From NCBI GenBank assembly GCA_031732875.1, contig JAVMKL010000288.1:1-12441 (forward strand): a DNA stretch of 12,441 nucleotides. The letters are read 5' to 3'. The translations under genes and the position numbers were made by a program. Shown here one piece after another: positions 1 through 7,721 of the stretch; within the stretch, counting starts at the first letter, position 1; every line of letters begins with the position of its first letter. The notes below the pieces were generated by a model. That model saw only the letters and a program-made list of their open reading frames with translations. It was not told where the DNA came from and made no database searches. Source of the DNA: JAVMKJ01 sp031732875 (GTDB lineage Bacteria; Pseudomonadota; Gammaproteobacteria; Competibacterales; Competibacteraceae).

Positions 1-84
1 TTTATGGGATGTAATGTCCCCGTTTATGGGATGTAATGTCCCCGTTTATGGGATGAATCCCTCAAATGTCCCCTTCTATGGGAT
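1..84. repeat. Iteron array of a Rep_3-type plasmid origin
   Basis: Two identical 22-bp units lie head to tail (1-22 and 23-44). Each contains TTTATGGGAT followed by GTAATGTCCCCG. A third, diverged unit follows: TTTATGGGAT at 45-54 with CAAATGTCCCC at 63-73. A fourth, partial unit has CTATGGGAT at 76-84. The 22-bp period equals two helical turns, as expected for sites bound side by side by Rep monomers. The array starts at base 1, so further copies may lie outside the window. The same two half-motifs recur at 247-279 next to the rep gene, which ties the array to that initiator. The alternative, terminal repeats of an insertion sequence, is less likely because no transposase is present. Confidence 0.82.
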
Positions 85-99
85 GTTTCCTGGTCCGCG

Positions 100-160
100 G
101 GCGAAAATCCACGATAAAATATTTAATATCAGTATGTTGTGTTGAATATCGCCAGTCGGC
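100..160. other. AT-rich stretch, candidate DNA-unwinding element
   Basis: Between the two iteron groups lies a stretch much richer in A and T than its surroundings, densest at 113-137 around ATAAAATATTTAATATC. AT-rich segments beside iterons are where strands open in Rep_3-type origins, so this is the natural candidate. No consensus DnaA box is present nearby; the closest, AATCCACGA at about 106-114, has several mismatches. The rest of the interval up to 246 shows no gene or clear motif. Confidence 0.4.
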
Positions 161-246
161 TTTTGCTTGCCACTCGCGTGCTCCATCGTTGGTGGACATG
201 GGGTTGAAGACGGCTAACCGGCCGGGCGAATGATTGGGCTCGACTG

Positions 247-279
247 AAATGTCCCCGTTAATGGGATAAAAATGTCCCC
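247..279 (+). repeat. Second iteron group, proximal to rep
   Basis: AAATGTCCCC (247-256), GTTAATGGGAT (257-267) and AAATGTCCCC (270-279) repeat the half-motifs of the array at 1-84, about 45 bases ahead of the rep start codon. Rep-proximal copies of iterons in this protein family commonly take part in origin handcuffing or in control of rep expression. Confidence 0.72.
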
Positions 280-319
280 AACTATTTTTCTTGGCATGGG
301 GACATTTTTGCTAAACTAC
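268..319 (+). promoter_or_regulatory. Inverted-repeat operator and probable promoter of rep
   Basis: AAAAATGTCCCC (268-279) and GGGGACATTTTT (298-309) form a perfect 12-bp inverted repeat with an 18-base spacer. It uses the same core as the iterons but head to head, which is the classic autorepression site for Rep dimers. TTGGCA at 291-296 (5/6 to a -35 box) and TAAACT at 312-317 (4/6 to a -10 box, 15-base spacer) overlap the repeat. Transcription from there would begin almost at the ATG at 325. That fits the absence of a visible Shine-Dalgarno sequence and suggests a very short or absent leader. The repeat is seen directly; promoter and repression are inferred. Confidence 0.62.
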
Positions 320-324
320 CTGAC

Positions 325-1722
325 ATGGCACACGGTAGGGAAAAACACGGCAGCGTGGACGCGACCCGAAAAATGGTCGTGGCGGACTTGTCCGACCAGA
401 ACCTCAAGAAGCACATCGCCGCGATCCACATCAACAACCGGCTGACGCTCACGCAGCGCAAGGCCTCGAATGTGCTGTTGTACAACGCCTACGAAAACCT
501 GCTGACCGCGCGGGTGCACCGCATTCGGGTCAAGGACCTCGCCGAGGCGATCGGCTTCAACACCCACAACCTGGATCCCCTCAAGGAAGCCCTGAAAACC
601 TTGGCGCGGACGGTGCTGGAGTGGAACATCCTCGACGAGGACGGCCACCAGGAAGAATGGGGCGCCACCACCCTGTTGGCGCAGGCGGTCATCAAGGGTG
701 GCAACTGCGTTTACGCCTACAGCCCCGAACTTTGCGAAAAGCTCTACCGGCCCGAGATCTACGCGCTGCTCAACCTCAGCATCCAGCGCAAGTTCAGCAG
801 CAGTTACGCGCTGGCCCTTTATGAAAACTGCCTGCGCTACCGACGGATCGGCACCACCGGCTGGATCGCCCTGGACATCCTCAAGCGCCTGCTGGGAATC
901 AGCGAGACGGATGGCTATTACCAGGATTTCCGCAAATTCAACGACAAGGTCATCAAGCCAGCGGTGCGACAGGTCAACGACACGTCCGACCTGTTGCTGG
1001 AAATCGATTACCAGCGCGACCAGCGAAAGGTTGCGGCGGTGCGGTTCCGGGTCAGCGACAATCCGCAGATGTTGCTGTTCGCCCAACACCAGGCCGCGAT
1101 CTCCATGGCCGAGCAAGCGCCTCCAGCCTACGACAATCCCGAGGAACGCCTGGAGCGGCTGGAACGGATGCGCGAGAAGCTGGCTGTCTGCGGGCTCAGC
1201 GCCCGCCAGATCCGCATGGCGCTGGCCACGCACGATCTGGATTATCTGGAAGAAAACATCCTCGTGGTCGAGCGCGATCTGGCCGCCGGCAAGATTCACA
1301 ACCTGCCGGCCTATCTGCTGGCGGCGCTGCGGGAGGACTATCGGCCGGTGGATGCCCGCGCCCGGCGGGCGACTCCCGAGCCGGACAGGATGGCGATCCC
1401 GACCCAGGATGGCGATCCGCCGGCGATCTCGCCGGAGCGGCTGCGCACCCAGTTCGTGGCCGCCCGCCTGCAAGCCGCTCTGGACCGGCTGACTCCGGCG
1501 GAGCGGGAGTCGCTGGAGCGCGATTATGTCGGTCGGTTGGAGCGAGGCGATGGATTCGAATCCCGCCTCATCCTCGGTCTGTACCGGAAAAGCGGCCTGA
1601 ACAGCCGGATCGTGGAAAGCCATTTCCGGACTTTCGCGCGCGAACGACTGATCGGAGAAGTGGACGAGGCGGAATTCACCGCCTATGCTGCTGGGTGCGG
1701 TCAGGAAAAAGGGCACCTGTAA
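325..1722 (+). CDS. Rep_3-family plasmid replication initiator protein
   Basis: This initiator should bind the neighbouring iterons, open the origin and recruit the host replication machinery. The protein has 465 residues and two winged-helix regions, about 20-130 and 150-245. Family features visible are QRKASNVLLYNAYENLL (44-60), FSSSYALALYENCLRY (157-172) and the second-domain signature YYQDFRKFNDKVIKPAVRQ (198-216) followed by KVAAVRFRV (235-243). Typical Rep_3 proteins have roughly 230-330 residues. The extra C-terminal part (about 250-465) includes a helical segment ending AGKIHNLPAYLLAALREDYR (321-340), a type of tail also seen in longer proteobacterial Rep proteins. No Shine-Dalgarno sequence precedes the ATG at 325; the next in-frame ATG, at 373, would cut into the N-terminal region. 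The c-di-GMP gene begins 39 bases downstream. The family is secure. Whether it drives a free plasmid or is a relic of an integrated one cannot be seen here. Confidence 0.9.
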   Translation: MAHGREKHGSVDATRKMVVADLSDQNLKKHIAAIHINNRLTLTQRKASNVLLYNAYENLLTARVHRIRVKDLAEAIGFNTHNLDPLKEALKTLARTVLEWNILDEDGHQEEWGATTLLAQAVIKGGNCVYAYSPELCEKLYRPEIYALLNLSIQRKFSSSYALALYENCLRYRRIGTTGWIALDILKRLLGISETDGYYQDFRKFNDKVIKPAVRQVNDTSDLLLEIDYQRDQRKVAAVRFRVSDNPQMLLFAQHQAAISMAEQAPPAYDNPEERLERLERMREKLAVCGLSARQIRMALATHDLDYLEENILVVERDLAAGKIHNLPAYLLAALREDYRPVDARARRATPEPDRMAIPTQDGDPPAISPERLRTQFVAARLQAALDRLTPAERESLERDYVGRLERGDGFESRLILGLYRKSGLNSRIVESHFRTFARERLIGEVDEAEFTAYAAGCGQEKGHL

Positions 1723-1761
1723 CGGCGGCGTCCTGGGATTCGAGCGCGAAAGGGGAAGCGG

Positions 1762-4266
1762 ATGAGTCGGGTTGGTTCGAACGGGCCGGCTAACAACCAT
1801 TCCGAAGGATTCGGGATAATGCCGGGCATCGTGGCAGGCCTTGCCAGCCGGCTGGTAGCGAAATTGGCCGTGCTGGCGCTGCTTGGTGTTTGGGTGGCGA
1901 CATACGCTTGCGCGGCCGGAGAGTCTCCGGCCGCGACCGATTCCGGTCCGGGCTGGTTCCATTCCTTCCGGTTTGGAACCCTGGCTGGGATTGGGCTGAT
2001 GTTGCTGGGGCTGGCCGGCGGAGCGTTGGTCGTGCTCCTCGAACAGCGCCGCCGCTTGTGGTCGGAGCGAAGTCGTTACCACGAGCATCTCGACGCGCTG
2101 AACAAAAAACAGCGGGAACTGGAAGCCGAAATCGAGCGCCAGCGGGCTGGCGCGCAAGCCTTGCGGGACAGCGAGCAGCGTTTCCGGAATCTGGCCCAGC
2201 ATCTTCCGGCCGGCATCTTCTTGATGGATACGGGGGCCGAGTGCCGTTACGTCAACGACCGCTGGTGTCGGCTGTCCGGTCTGACCGCCGAGCAGGCGAT
2301 TGGGTCGGGTTGGATTCAAGCCTTTCATCTCGATGATCGAGATCAGGTATTGCAGTTCTGGCGGCAGTCGGTCGGGCAGGGCACCGGGTTTGTTGCCGAC
2401 CTTCGGTTTCGGAATCCATCGGGGCGGGTGACTTGGCTGAATATTTGCGCCGAGCCGGTGCGGGATCGTGCCGGCCAAATCACCGGTTATCTGGGGGCTG
2501 TTATCGACATTGCCGAACGCAAGCGGACCGAGGAAACGCTGCGCGCCAGCGAGGCTCGCTTTCGAAGCTTTTTCGAATCGTCCCCGGTCGGACTTTGCCT
2601 GACCGGTCCGGACAAGCGCTGGTTGGAGGTCAACGACCGACTCTGCGAGATGCTCGGCTACCGCCGGGAGCAATTGCTCGGCCTGAGTTGGGCGGAATTG
2701 ACCCACTCGGACGATATCCCGACCGATGTGGCGCATTTCGAACGGGCCATGAGCCACCGCATCGACGGCTATTCGCTCGACAAGCGCTTCGTCCGCCAGG
2801 ATGGCGGGTTGCTTCACGTCAATGTTTCGACCCGCTGCGTGCGCCGGGCGAGCGGCCCTGTGGATTATTTCGTGACGGTGGTGCAGGACATCACCGAGCG
2901 CAAGCAGGCCGAAGAACGCATTCTCAACCTTTCTCAATGCGATAACCTGACCGGCCTGCCCAACCGGACGCTGTTGAGCGATCGGCTCCGGCAGGTGTTG
3001 TTGCGGGCCGTCCGCGATCATACCCAGGCGGGCGTGATGCTGGTCGATCTCGACCGCTTCAAGCTGATCAACGATACGCTGGGCCATACCGTCGGCGACC
3101 AGTTGCTGCGCGAAGTGGCGGCGCGGCTGCAGCGATGCGTTCGCGAGTGCGACACCATATCCCGCCAGGGGGGCGACGAATTCGCCGTTTTGCTGCCCGA
3201 TTTGGGCAGCAGCGACTATGCCGGCCGGATCGCGCAGCGAATCCTGGATGCCGTGGCTCAGCCTTGCCGGCTGAACGAGCGCGAACTCGAACTGCACGTG
3301 ACCTGCAGCATCGGCATCAGTCTATATCCCCGCGACGGACACAGCGAGGAGATCCTGCTGAAGAACGCCGACATCGCCTTGTATCGTGCCAAGGACATGG
3401 GGCGAAACGGCTACCAGTTCTACCTGTCGGGTGCCACCATGCTGTCCCGCCAGCGGTTGAACCTGGAAACCAGCCTGCGCTATGCCGTGGAGAAGAAGCA
3501 GATGGAGCTGTATTACCAGCCGAAATGGGATTTTCGCGCGGGTACCATCACCGGCGCCGAGGCGTTGATCCGCTGGAATCATCCCGAACTCGGAATGTTG
3601 TCGCCAGCGAAGTTCATTCCGATCGCCGAGGATAGCGGGCTGGTTTTATCGCTGGGGGAATGGGTGTTGCGCGTCGCTCTCGACGAGATCGGTCAAATGC
3701 ATCGGGGTGCTTTTCCGGGATTGCGGATCGCGGTCAATCTGTCGGTCCGCCAGTTTAGTCAATCCGATCTGGCGGAAGTGGTGAGCGGTATTCTGGAAGA
3801 AGCCCGCTTCGATCCGGCCTGTCTCGAACTGGAGTTGACCGAGGGCATCCTGATGCACCATACCGAGGAGAACATGGTGGCGCTGAGAAGGCTCAAGACC
3901 ATAGGGGTGCGGATCGCCATCGACGACTTCGGAACCGGTTACTCGTCGCTGAGTTATCTGCAACGGTTTCCCGTGGACGTTCTCAAGATCGACCGCTCGT
4001 TCGTCATGGAATTGCCGGCCAGCGCCAGCAGCGCCGCCATCGTGAACGCGATCGTTACTTTGGCCCACGGGCTAGGGCTGGCGGTGGTGGCCGAAGGTGT
4101 CGAGACTTCCGAGCAGATGGGGTTTCTTCAAGCTCACGATTGCGACGAAGGTCAAGGGTATTATATCGGGCATCCCTTGCCGCTGGTCGAATTTCGGAAG
4201 CTGCTGGAGCAGGATCGCGCCAGAACAGCGGAAGCGGCGGCTCCATCGTCAGAGCGACCGACGTGA
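1762..4266 (+). CDS. Membrane PAS-PAS-GGDEF-EAL cyclic-di-GMP signalling protein
   Basis: This 834-residue inner-membrane protein should make and/or break down cyclic di-GMP in response to a signal read by its PAS domains. Order: hydrophobic segment 32-50 ending ACAA (signal anchor or signal peptide), short periplasmic loop, second membrane segment 71-93, charged coiled coil 95-135, PAS 1 (137-254, closing IAERKRTEE), PAS 2 (262-384, closing ITERKQAEE), GGDEF domain (390-555), EAL domain (570-815). The cyclase motif GGDEF (470-474) is intact and preceded by the product-inhibition site RECD (461-464). The EAL side keeps EALIRW (600-605), NLSVRQF, ELTEGIL, IDDFGTGYSSLSYL, LKIDRSF, AEGVET and EGQGYY, so both active sites look complete. 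The start at 1762 is favoured by GGGGAA about 7 bases upstream; ATG at 1819 would keep both membrane segments. The 39-base gap after rep makes co-transcription possible. Confidence 0.93.
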   Translation: MSRVGSNGPANNHSEGFGIMPGIVAGLASRLVAKLAVLALLGVWVATYACAAGESPAATDSGPGWFHSFRFGTLAGIGLMLLGLAGGALVVLLEQRRRLWSERSRYHEHLDALNKKQRELEAEIERQRAGAQALRDSEQRFRNLAQHLPAGIFLMDTGAECRYVNDRWCRLSGLTAEQAIGSGWIQAFHLDDRDQVLQFWRQSVGQGTGFVADLRFRNPSGRVTWLNICAEPVRDRAGQITGYLGAVIDIAERKRTEETLRASEARFRSFFESSPVGLCLTGPDKRWLEVNDRLCEMLGYRREQLLGLSWAELTHSDDIPTDVAHFERAMSHRIDGYSLDKRFVRQDGGLLHVNVSTRCVRRASGPVDYFVTVVQDITERKQAEERILNLSQCDNLTGLPNRTLLSDRLRQVLLRAVRDHTQAGVMLVDLDRFKLINDTLGHTVGDQLLREVAARLQRCVRECDTISRQGGDEFAVLLPDLGSSDYAGRIAQRILDAVAQPCRLNERELELHVTCSIGISLYPRDGHSEEILLKNADIALYRAKDMGRNGYQFYLSGATMLSRQRLNLETSLRYAVEKKQMELYYQPKWDFRAGTITGAEALIRWNHPELGMLSPAKFIPIAEDSGLVLSLGEWVLRVALDEIGQMHRGAFPGLRIAVNLSVRQFSQSDLAEVVSGILEEARFDPACLELELTEGILMHHTEENMVALRRLKTIGVRIAIDDFGTGYSSLSYLQRFPVDVLKIDRSFVMELPASASSAAIVNAIVTLAHGLGLAVVAEGVETSEQMGFLQAHDCDEGQGYYIGHPLPLVEFRKLLEQDRARTAEAAAPSSERPT

Positions 4267-4361
4267 TGACCGGCATCGGTGGCGGTCTCGTTCGCGCCAG
4301 GCCGTCGAACCGGTAATCGACTTTCGCAGGCGCTACTCCCTACCTTCCGTATTCCGACCTC

Positions 4362-5018
4362 ATGTTCGCATCCGAGCAAACCGTGATTTTCACCGCCGGC
4401 TCCTTGCGGTTGGAGGGCCTCCTGCATCTGGCATCCGGTCCGGACGCGGTGGTCATCACCCACCCGCACCCCCTGTATGGCGGCGAGATGGACAATCCGG
4501 TGGTCTCGACTCTGGCCGGGGTTTACCAGCGGTTGGGCTATACCACCTTGCGCTTCAATTTCCGGGGAGTCGGAGCGAGCGGAGGGCGTTACGACGATGG
4601 CCGGGGGGAGCAGGACGACGTGCGGGGAGCGGCGGCGTATCTGGCCGGGCTGGGCAGGAATCCGACCGATCTGGCCGGCTATTCCTTCGGAGCCTGGATC
4701 AACCTGCGCCTCGATCCCCCAATCGCCGCGGTCCGGCGTCAATTGTTGGTGGCGCCGCCGCTGGCGTATCTGGAGTTTGGCGCCATCGCCGTGCCAGTGG
4801 AGGATCTGGTGGTGATCGCCGGCGACCGGGATGAGTTCGCTCCACCTGCGCTACTGCGCGAGCGGGCGCCACGCTGGTCGCCCGCGGTCCGGTTGCACGT
4901 GCTGTCGGGCGTGGATCATTTCTACTGGGGAGCCCTGGATCGGTTGTCGGCGCTGGTCGATGCGGTGCTGTCGTCGGGAGCGGATCGAACCTTGGCGGGT
5001 GGTGCGCCGACCGGCTAG
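4362..5018 (+). CDS. Alpha/beta hydrolase of the COG2945 type
   Basis: A small (218 aa) cytoplasmic alpha/beta-fold hydrolase with no signal peptide. Family marks are HPHPLYGG (34-41, oxyanion region), FNFRGVGASGG (65-75), the acidic stretch DDGRGEQDDV (78-87) and the nucleophile elbow GYSFGA (106-111) with Ser108. The likely catalytic Asp is Asp155 or Asp157 in GDRDEF, and the likely His is His186 in VDHFY. The motif order matches the COG2945 group of uncharacterised esterase-like enzymes; the substrate cannot be predicted. It begins 95 bases after the GGDEF-EAL gene on the same strand, without an obvious Shine-Dalgarno sequence. Its stop TAG (5016-5018) overlaps the stop of the convergent permease gene inside the tetramer CTAG at 5015-5018. 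A metabolic link to either neighbour is not evident. Confidence 0.85.
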   Translation: MFASEQTVIFTAGSLRLEGLLHLASGPDAVVITHPHPLYGGEMDNPVVSTLAGVYQRLGYTTLRFNFRGVGASGGRYDDGRGEQDDVRGAAAYLAGLGRNPTDLAGYSFGAWINLRLDPPIAAVRRQLLVAPPLAYLEFGAIAVPVEDLVVIAGDRDEFAPPALLRERAPRWSPAVRLHVLSGVDHFYWGALDRLSALVDAVLSSGADRTLAGGAPTG

Positions 5019-6979
5019 ATCTTGATCGGAATCACGATCATCTGGATTTCCCGCAGGTGCAGGCGGCGCTGCATGGCGATCGCCGTGTGGTTGTGCAGCC
5101 ACGAAATCAGCCAGCTTTCGTTGTCGAAAATCAGCTTGCTGCCCAGACACACGCTGTTGGGATATTCCGAGACGACCTTGACCACCAGCTTTTCCAGTTC
5201 CGCTTCCACATCGGTGCCGTAGCCGGCGAAGGACGTGGAAGCCAGGCCCTGGCTGTGACAGTAGTTGACGTAATAACGCAGGGAATTTTCGATCTGGTAC
5301 TGCAGCGAGCGCAGCGCGCCCTTGCCGCCGTAGCTTTCCGCGTCCACTTCGCCGATGCTCAGGAAGATGAAATTTCTGAAGTGGCCGGCGAACACTTCGT
5401 TGAGCCATTTGAACGTGTACATGCCGAGGCCGCGGTTTTTGCCGATCAGAAAAATCGCGGTCGGCAGTTCCTGATCCAGGCGCGGTTCGGGCAGGTCATC
5501 GCCCCAGTTCGGGCGCGGCGCGTAGAGCGCATCGATGGTGCGCAACTGCTGGCGGACCCGTTCGTAGTGGCGTTTGATGAGGGCGCAGAGCGCGATGATC
5601 AGGCCGGTGATCAGAATGGTCAACCAGCCGCCCTCGGTGAATTTCTCCACCACGGTCACCACCAGGATGCCGCCGGTGACCGCGAAGCCCAGCAGCGACA
5701 GCGACAGCCGCGACTTCCAGTTGTTCTCGTCGTAGCGGCTGGCCCACCAGTGCCGGCACAGCCCCAGTAGCGAAAGGGAAAAGGTAACGAACACGTTGAT
5801 GCTGTACAGCACCACCAGCACCGACACGTCGCCCCGGGTCCATACCAGGATGCCGAGCGCGCCCACGCCCATCAGGAAGATACCATTCTGGGTGACCAGC
5901 CGGCCGGACAGGTTGCGGAACTGGCGCGGCACCCAGGAATCGACTGCCATGTTCGCCAGCACGGTCGGCCCCCCCAGGAAGCCGGTGTTGGCCGCGACGA
6001 ACAACAGTCCTCCTTCCAGCAGCAACACCACCGCCAGCAGCCCATGGCTCAAGGTGGGGTTGATCCCCCAACTGTCGATGATGGCGCTGAAGGCGACCGC
6101 GTTCAGGGTCTGGTGCTCGACCGGCTTGACGCTCCAGAGCAGGTACAGGAGGATGACGCCACCAGCGGTGAAGCTCAGCGAGCCGGCCATGTAGAACATG
6201 GTGTACCGGCCGGTTTTGACTCTCGGCTCGCTCAGCATGTTGACGTTGTTGGAGACCGCCTCCAGGCCGGTGTAGGTGCCGCCACCCAGCGAGTAAGCGC
6301 GCAGGAACAGGGCAGCGGCAAACACCCAGCCCATCTGCTCGGTCAGTTGTCGAGTTTCGCCGATGGTGTCCGGAATCAGGTGGGGCAAGCCCTCGGAATG
6401 CGCGAGCACGCCGTAGACGATCAGGAAGGCGTGGGTCAGAAAGAAGCCGAGGAAAATCGGCAGCAGGACCTTGATGGATTCCTTCATCCCCCGCAGATTG
6501 AGCAGGATCAGGACTACCACCAACCCTACCTGGCTGCTCAGCTTGTACGGTTGCGCGCTGGGTGGCAGCAGGCTGAACACGGCGTCCACGCCGGCGGCGA
6601 TCGAGATGGAGATGGTCAGTATGTAGTCCACCAGCAGCGCCGAACCCGATACCAGGCCGGCGCGGGGTCCCAGCAACTGGGTGGCAACCTTGTAGCCGCC
6701 GCCGCCCGAGGGAAACAGCTCGATCACCTGGTTGTAGGCCAAGGCGATGATGAAGACGGTCAGAAAAGTGGCGGCGGCCAGGTAGAGGCCGAAGTGAGTG
6801 TATTGGCCCAGCGCCAGAAAGGCTTCCTCGGGACCGTAGCAGGCGGAGGACAGGCCATCGGCGCCGAGACCGATCCAGGCGAGGAAGGCCACCAGGGCGA
6901 GGTTATGCCGGGTTTCCGGATTGAGCGGGTCGTGCGGCTTGCCAATGACCGCCTCCCTGACGTAATCGACGAACGGCAT
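5015..6979 (-). CDS. KimA/YdaO-like APC-superfamily potassium permease
   Basis: A 654-residue inner-membrane transporter with about 12 hydrophobic segments between residues 27 and 468 and a soluble C-terminal domain (about 470-654). The N-terminal signature GLGADGLSSACYGPEEAF (37-54), the glycine loop FPSGGGGYK (89-97), LLVDYILTISISIAAG (115-130) and NLRGMKES (161-168) are those of the KimA/YdaO branch, which imports potassium, probably with protons. From memory of Bacillus subtilis KimA, acidic and Tyr residues in the first and third segments help bind K+; Asp41/Tyr48 and Asp118/Tyr119 sit in comparable places. The substrate is inferred by family; a general amino-acid permease annotation would be less precise. 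The gene is downstream of narL on the same strand with a 91-base gap, so read-through is possible. The ATG at 6979 has only a weak GATGAGAA ahead of it. Its 3' end converges on the hydrolase gene. Confidence 0.85.
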   Translation of the reverse strand: MPFVDYVREAVIGKPHDPLNPETRHNLALVAFLAWIGLGADGLSSACYGPEEAFLALGQYTHFGLYLAAATFLTVFIIALAYNQVIELFPSGGGGYKVATQLLGPRAGLVSGSALLVDYILTISISIAAGVDAVFSLLPPSAQPYKLSSQVGLVVVLILLNLRGMKESIKVLLPIFLGFFLTHAFLIVYGVLAHSEGLPHLIPDTIGETRQLTEQMGWVFAAALFLRAYSLGGGTYTGLEAVSNNVNMLSEPRVKTGRYTMFYMAGSLSFTAGGVILLYLLWSVKPVEHQTLNAVAFSAIIDSWGINPTLSHGLLAVVLLLEGGLLFVAANTGFLGGPTVLANMAVDSWVPRQFRNLSGRLVTQNGIFLMGVGALGILVWTRGDVSVLVVLYSINVFVTFSLSLLGLCRHWWASRYDENNWKSRLSLSLLGFAVTGGILVVTVVEKFTEGGWLTILITGLIIALCALIKRHYERVRQQLRTIDALYAPRPNWGDDLPEPRLDQELPTAIFLIGKNRGLGMYTFKWLNEVFAGHFRNFIFLSIGEVDAESYGGKGALRSLQYQIENSLRYYVNYCHSQGLASTSFAGYGTDVEAELEKLVVKVVSEYPNSVCLGSKLIFDNESWLISWLHNHTAIAMQRRLHLREIQMIVIPIKI

Positions 6980-7070
6980 GGGGGATTCTCATCGTTGTCT
7001 TGTTGCCGGCGCTAATATACTCCACACCCGGTGATCGTGCGTCGGGAGCCAGCCTCGCGTTGGTAGCCGC

Positions 7071-7721
7071 TCATCCGCGGAAACCGTTTCTGACCGCCCA
7101 GACCGCCGCTTCGACTCGCGAATCCAGGTCGAGCTTGCGCAGCAAGTGCTTGACGTGCACCTTCACCGTGCCCTCGGTGATCTTCAGTTCGCGGGCGATC
7201 AGCTTGTTGCTGTAGCCGGCGGCGATGAGAGAGAGAATTTCCCGTTCCCGTTCGGTCAGCCGGACGTTGTCGGCCGATCTGAGCTCGCTCTCGTGACGCA
7301 GGGCGTCGGCCAGGATCGCCCCGACCCCTTCACCGAGCGCCATCCGCCCCCGCGCCGCGGCCCGCAGGCTATTTAGCACGTCCTCCGGTTCCATATCCTT
7401 GAGCAGGTAACCATCGGCGCCGGCCCGCAACGCCGCGACCACGTCTTCCTCGCTGTCGGAGACGGTGAGGATGATCACCCGTGCGTCCAAGTCGGTGGCC
7501 TTAAGCGCCTTGAGCGTGTCCAAGCCGCTCAGTCCGCGCATGTTCAGATCGAGCAGAATCAAGTCCGGCCGCAATTGACGGGCCAGTTCCAACCCCTGTC
7601 GCCCGTCCCCGGCCTCGCCGGCCAGTCGCAGGGAATCCTCCATGGCGATGAGTTGGATGATGCCCTTGCGCATGAGCGGGTGGTCGTCGATCACCAGGAT
7701 GGTCTGGATATCGTCAAGCAT
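7071..7721 (-). CDS. narL: NarL-type nitrate/nitrite response regulator
   Basis: A 216-residue transcription factor with an N-terminal receiver and a C-terminal LuxR/NarL helix-turn-helix. Receiver residues seen are the acidic pair Asp12-Asp13, phosphoacceptor Asp58 in LILLDLNMRGLSG, Thr86 in ILTVSD and Lys108 in LLKDME. The DNA-binding domain runs 154-214, from LTEREREILSLIAAGYSN through ITEGTVKVHVKHLLRKL. On phosphorylation by the neighbouring kinase it should bind promoters of anaerobic respiration genes. The start at 7721 (MLDDIQTIL) is chosen over an upstream in-frame ATG at 7799 because it matches the family N-terminus and has GGAG 7 bases upstream. The start overlaps the kinase stop by 8 bases, so translation is probably coupled. 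The narL name rests on the adjacent NarX; the target genes are not in the window. Confidence 0.9.
   Translation of the reverse strand: MLDDIQTILVIDDHPLMRKGIIQLIAMEDSLRLAGEAGDGRQGLELARQLRPDLILLDLNMRGLSGLDTLKALKATDLDARVIILTVSDSEEDVVAALRAGADGYLLKDMEPEDVLNSLRAAARGRMALGEGVGAILADALRHESELRSADNVRLTEREREILSLIAAGYSNKLIARELKITEGTVKVHVKHLLRKLDLDSRVEAAVWAVRNGFRG

Noticed and set aside
1..84. CRISPR array
   Set aside because: The units are contiguous 22-mers without unique spacers and their motifs recur next to the rep gene, which marks them as iterons.
1..310. Terminal repeats of an IS21-like element
   Set aside because: Repeated TGTCCCC motifs can occur at such ends, but there is no transposase and the repeats precede a Rep_3 gene with an operator-like inverted copy.
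316..3297. 993-codon open frame on the - strand opposite rep and the GGDEF-EAL gene
   Set aside because: It is antisense to two genes with clear domain signatures, has no family motif, and reflects high-GC codon use on the opposite strand.
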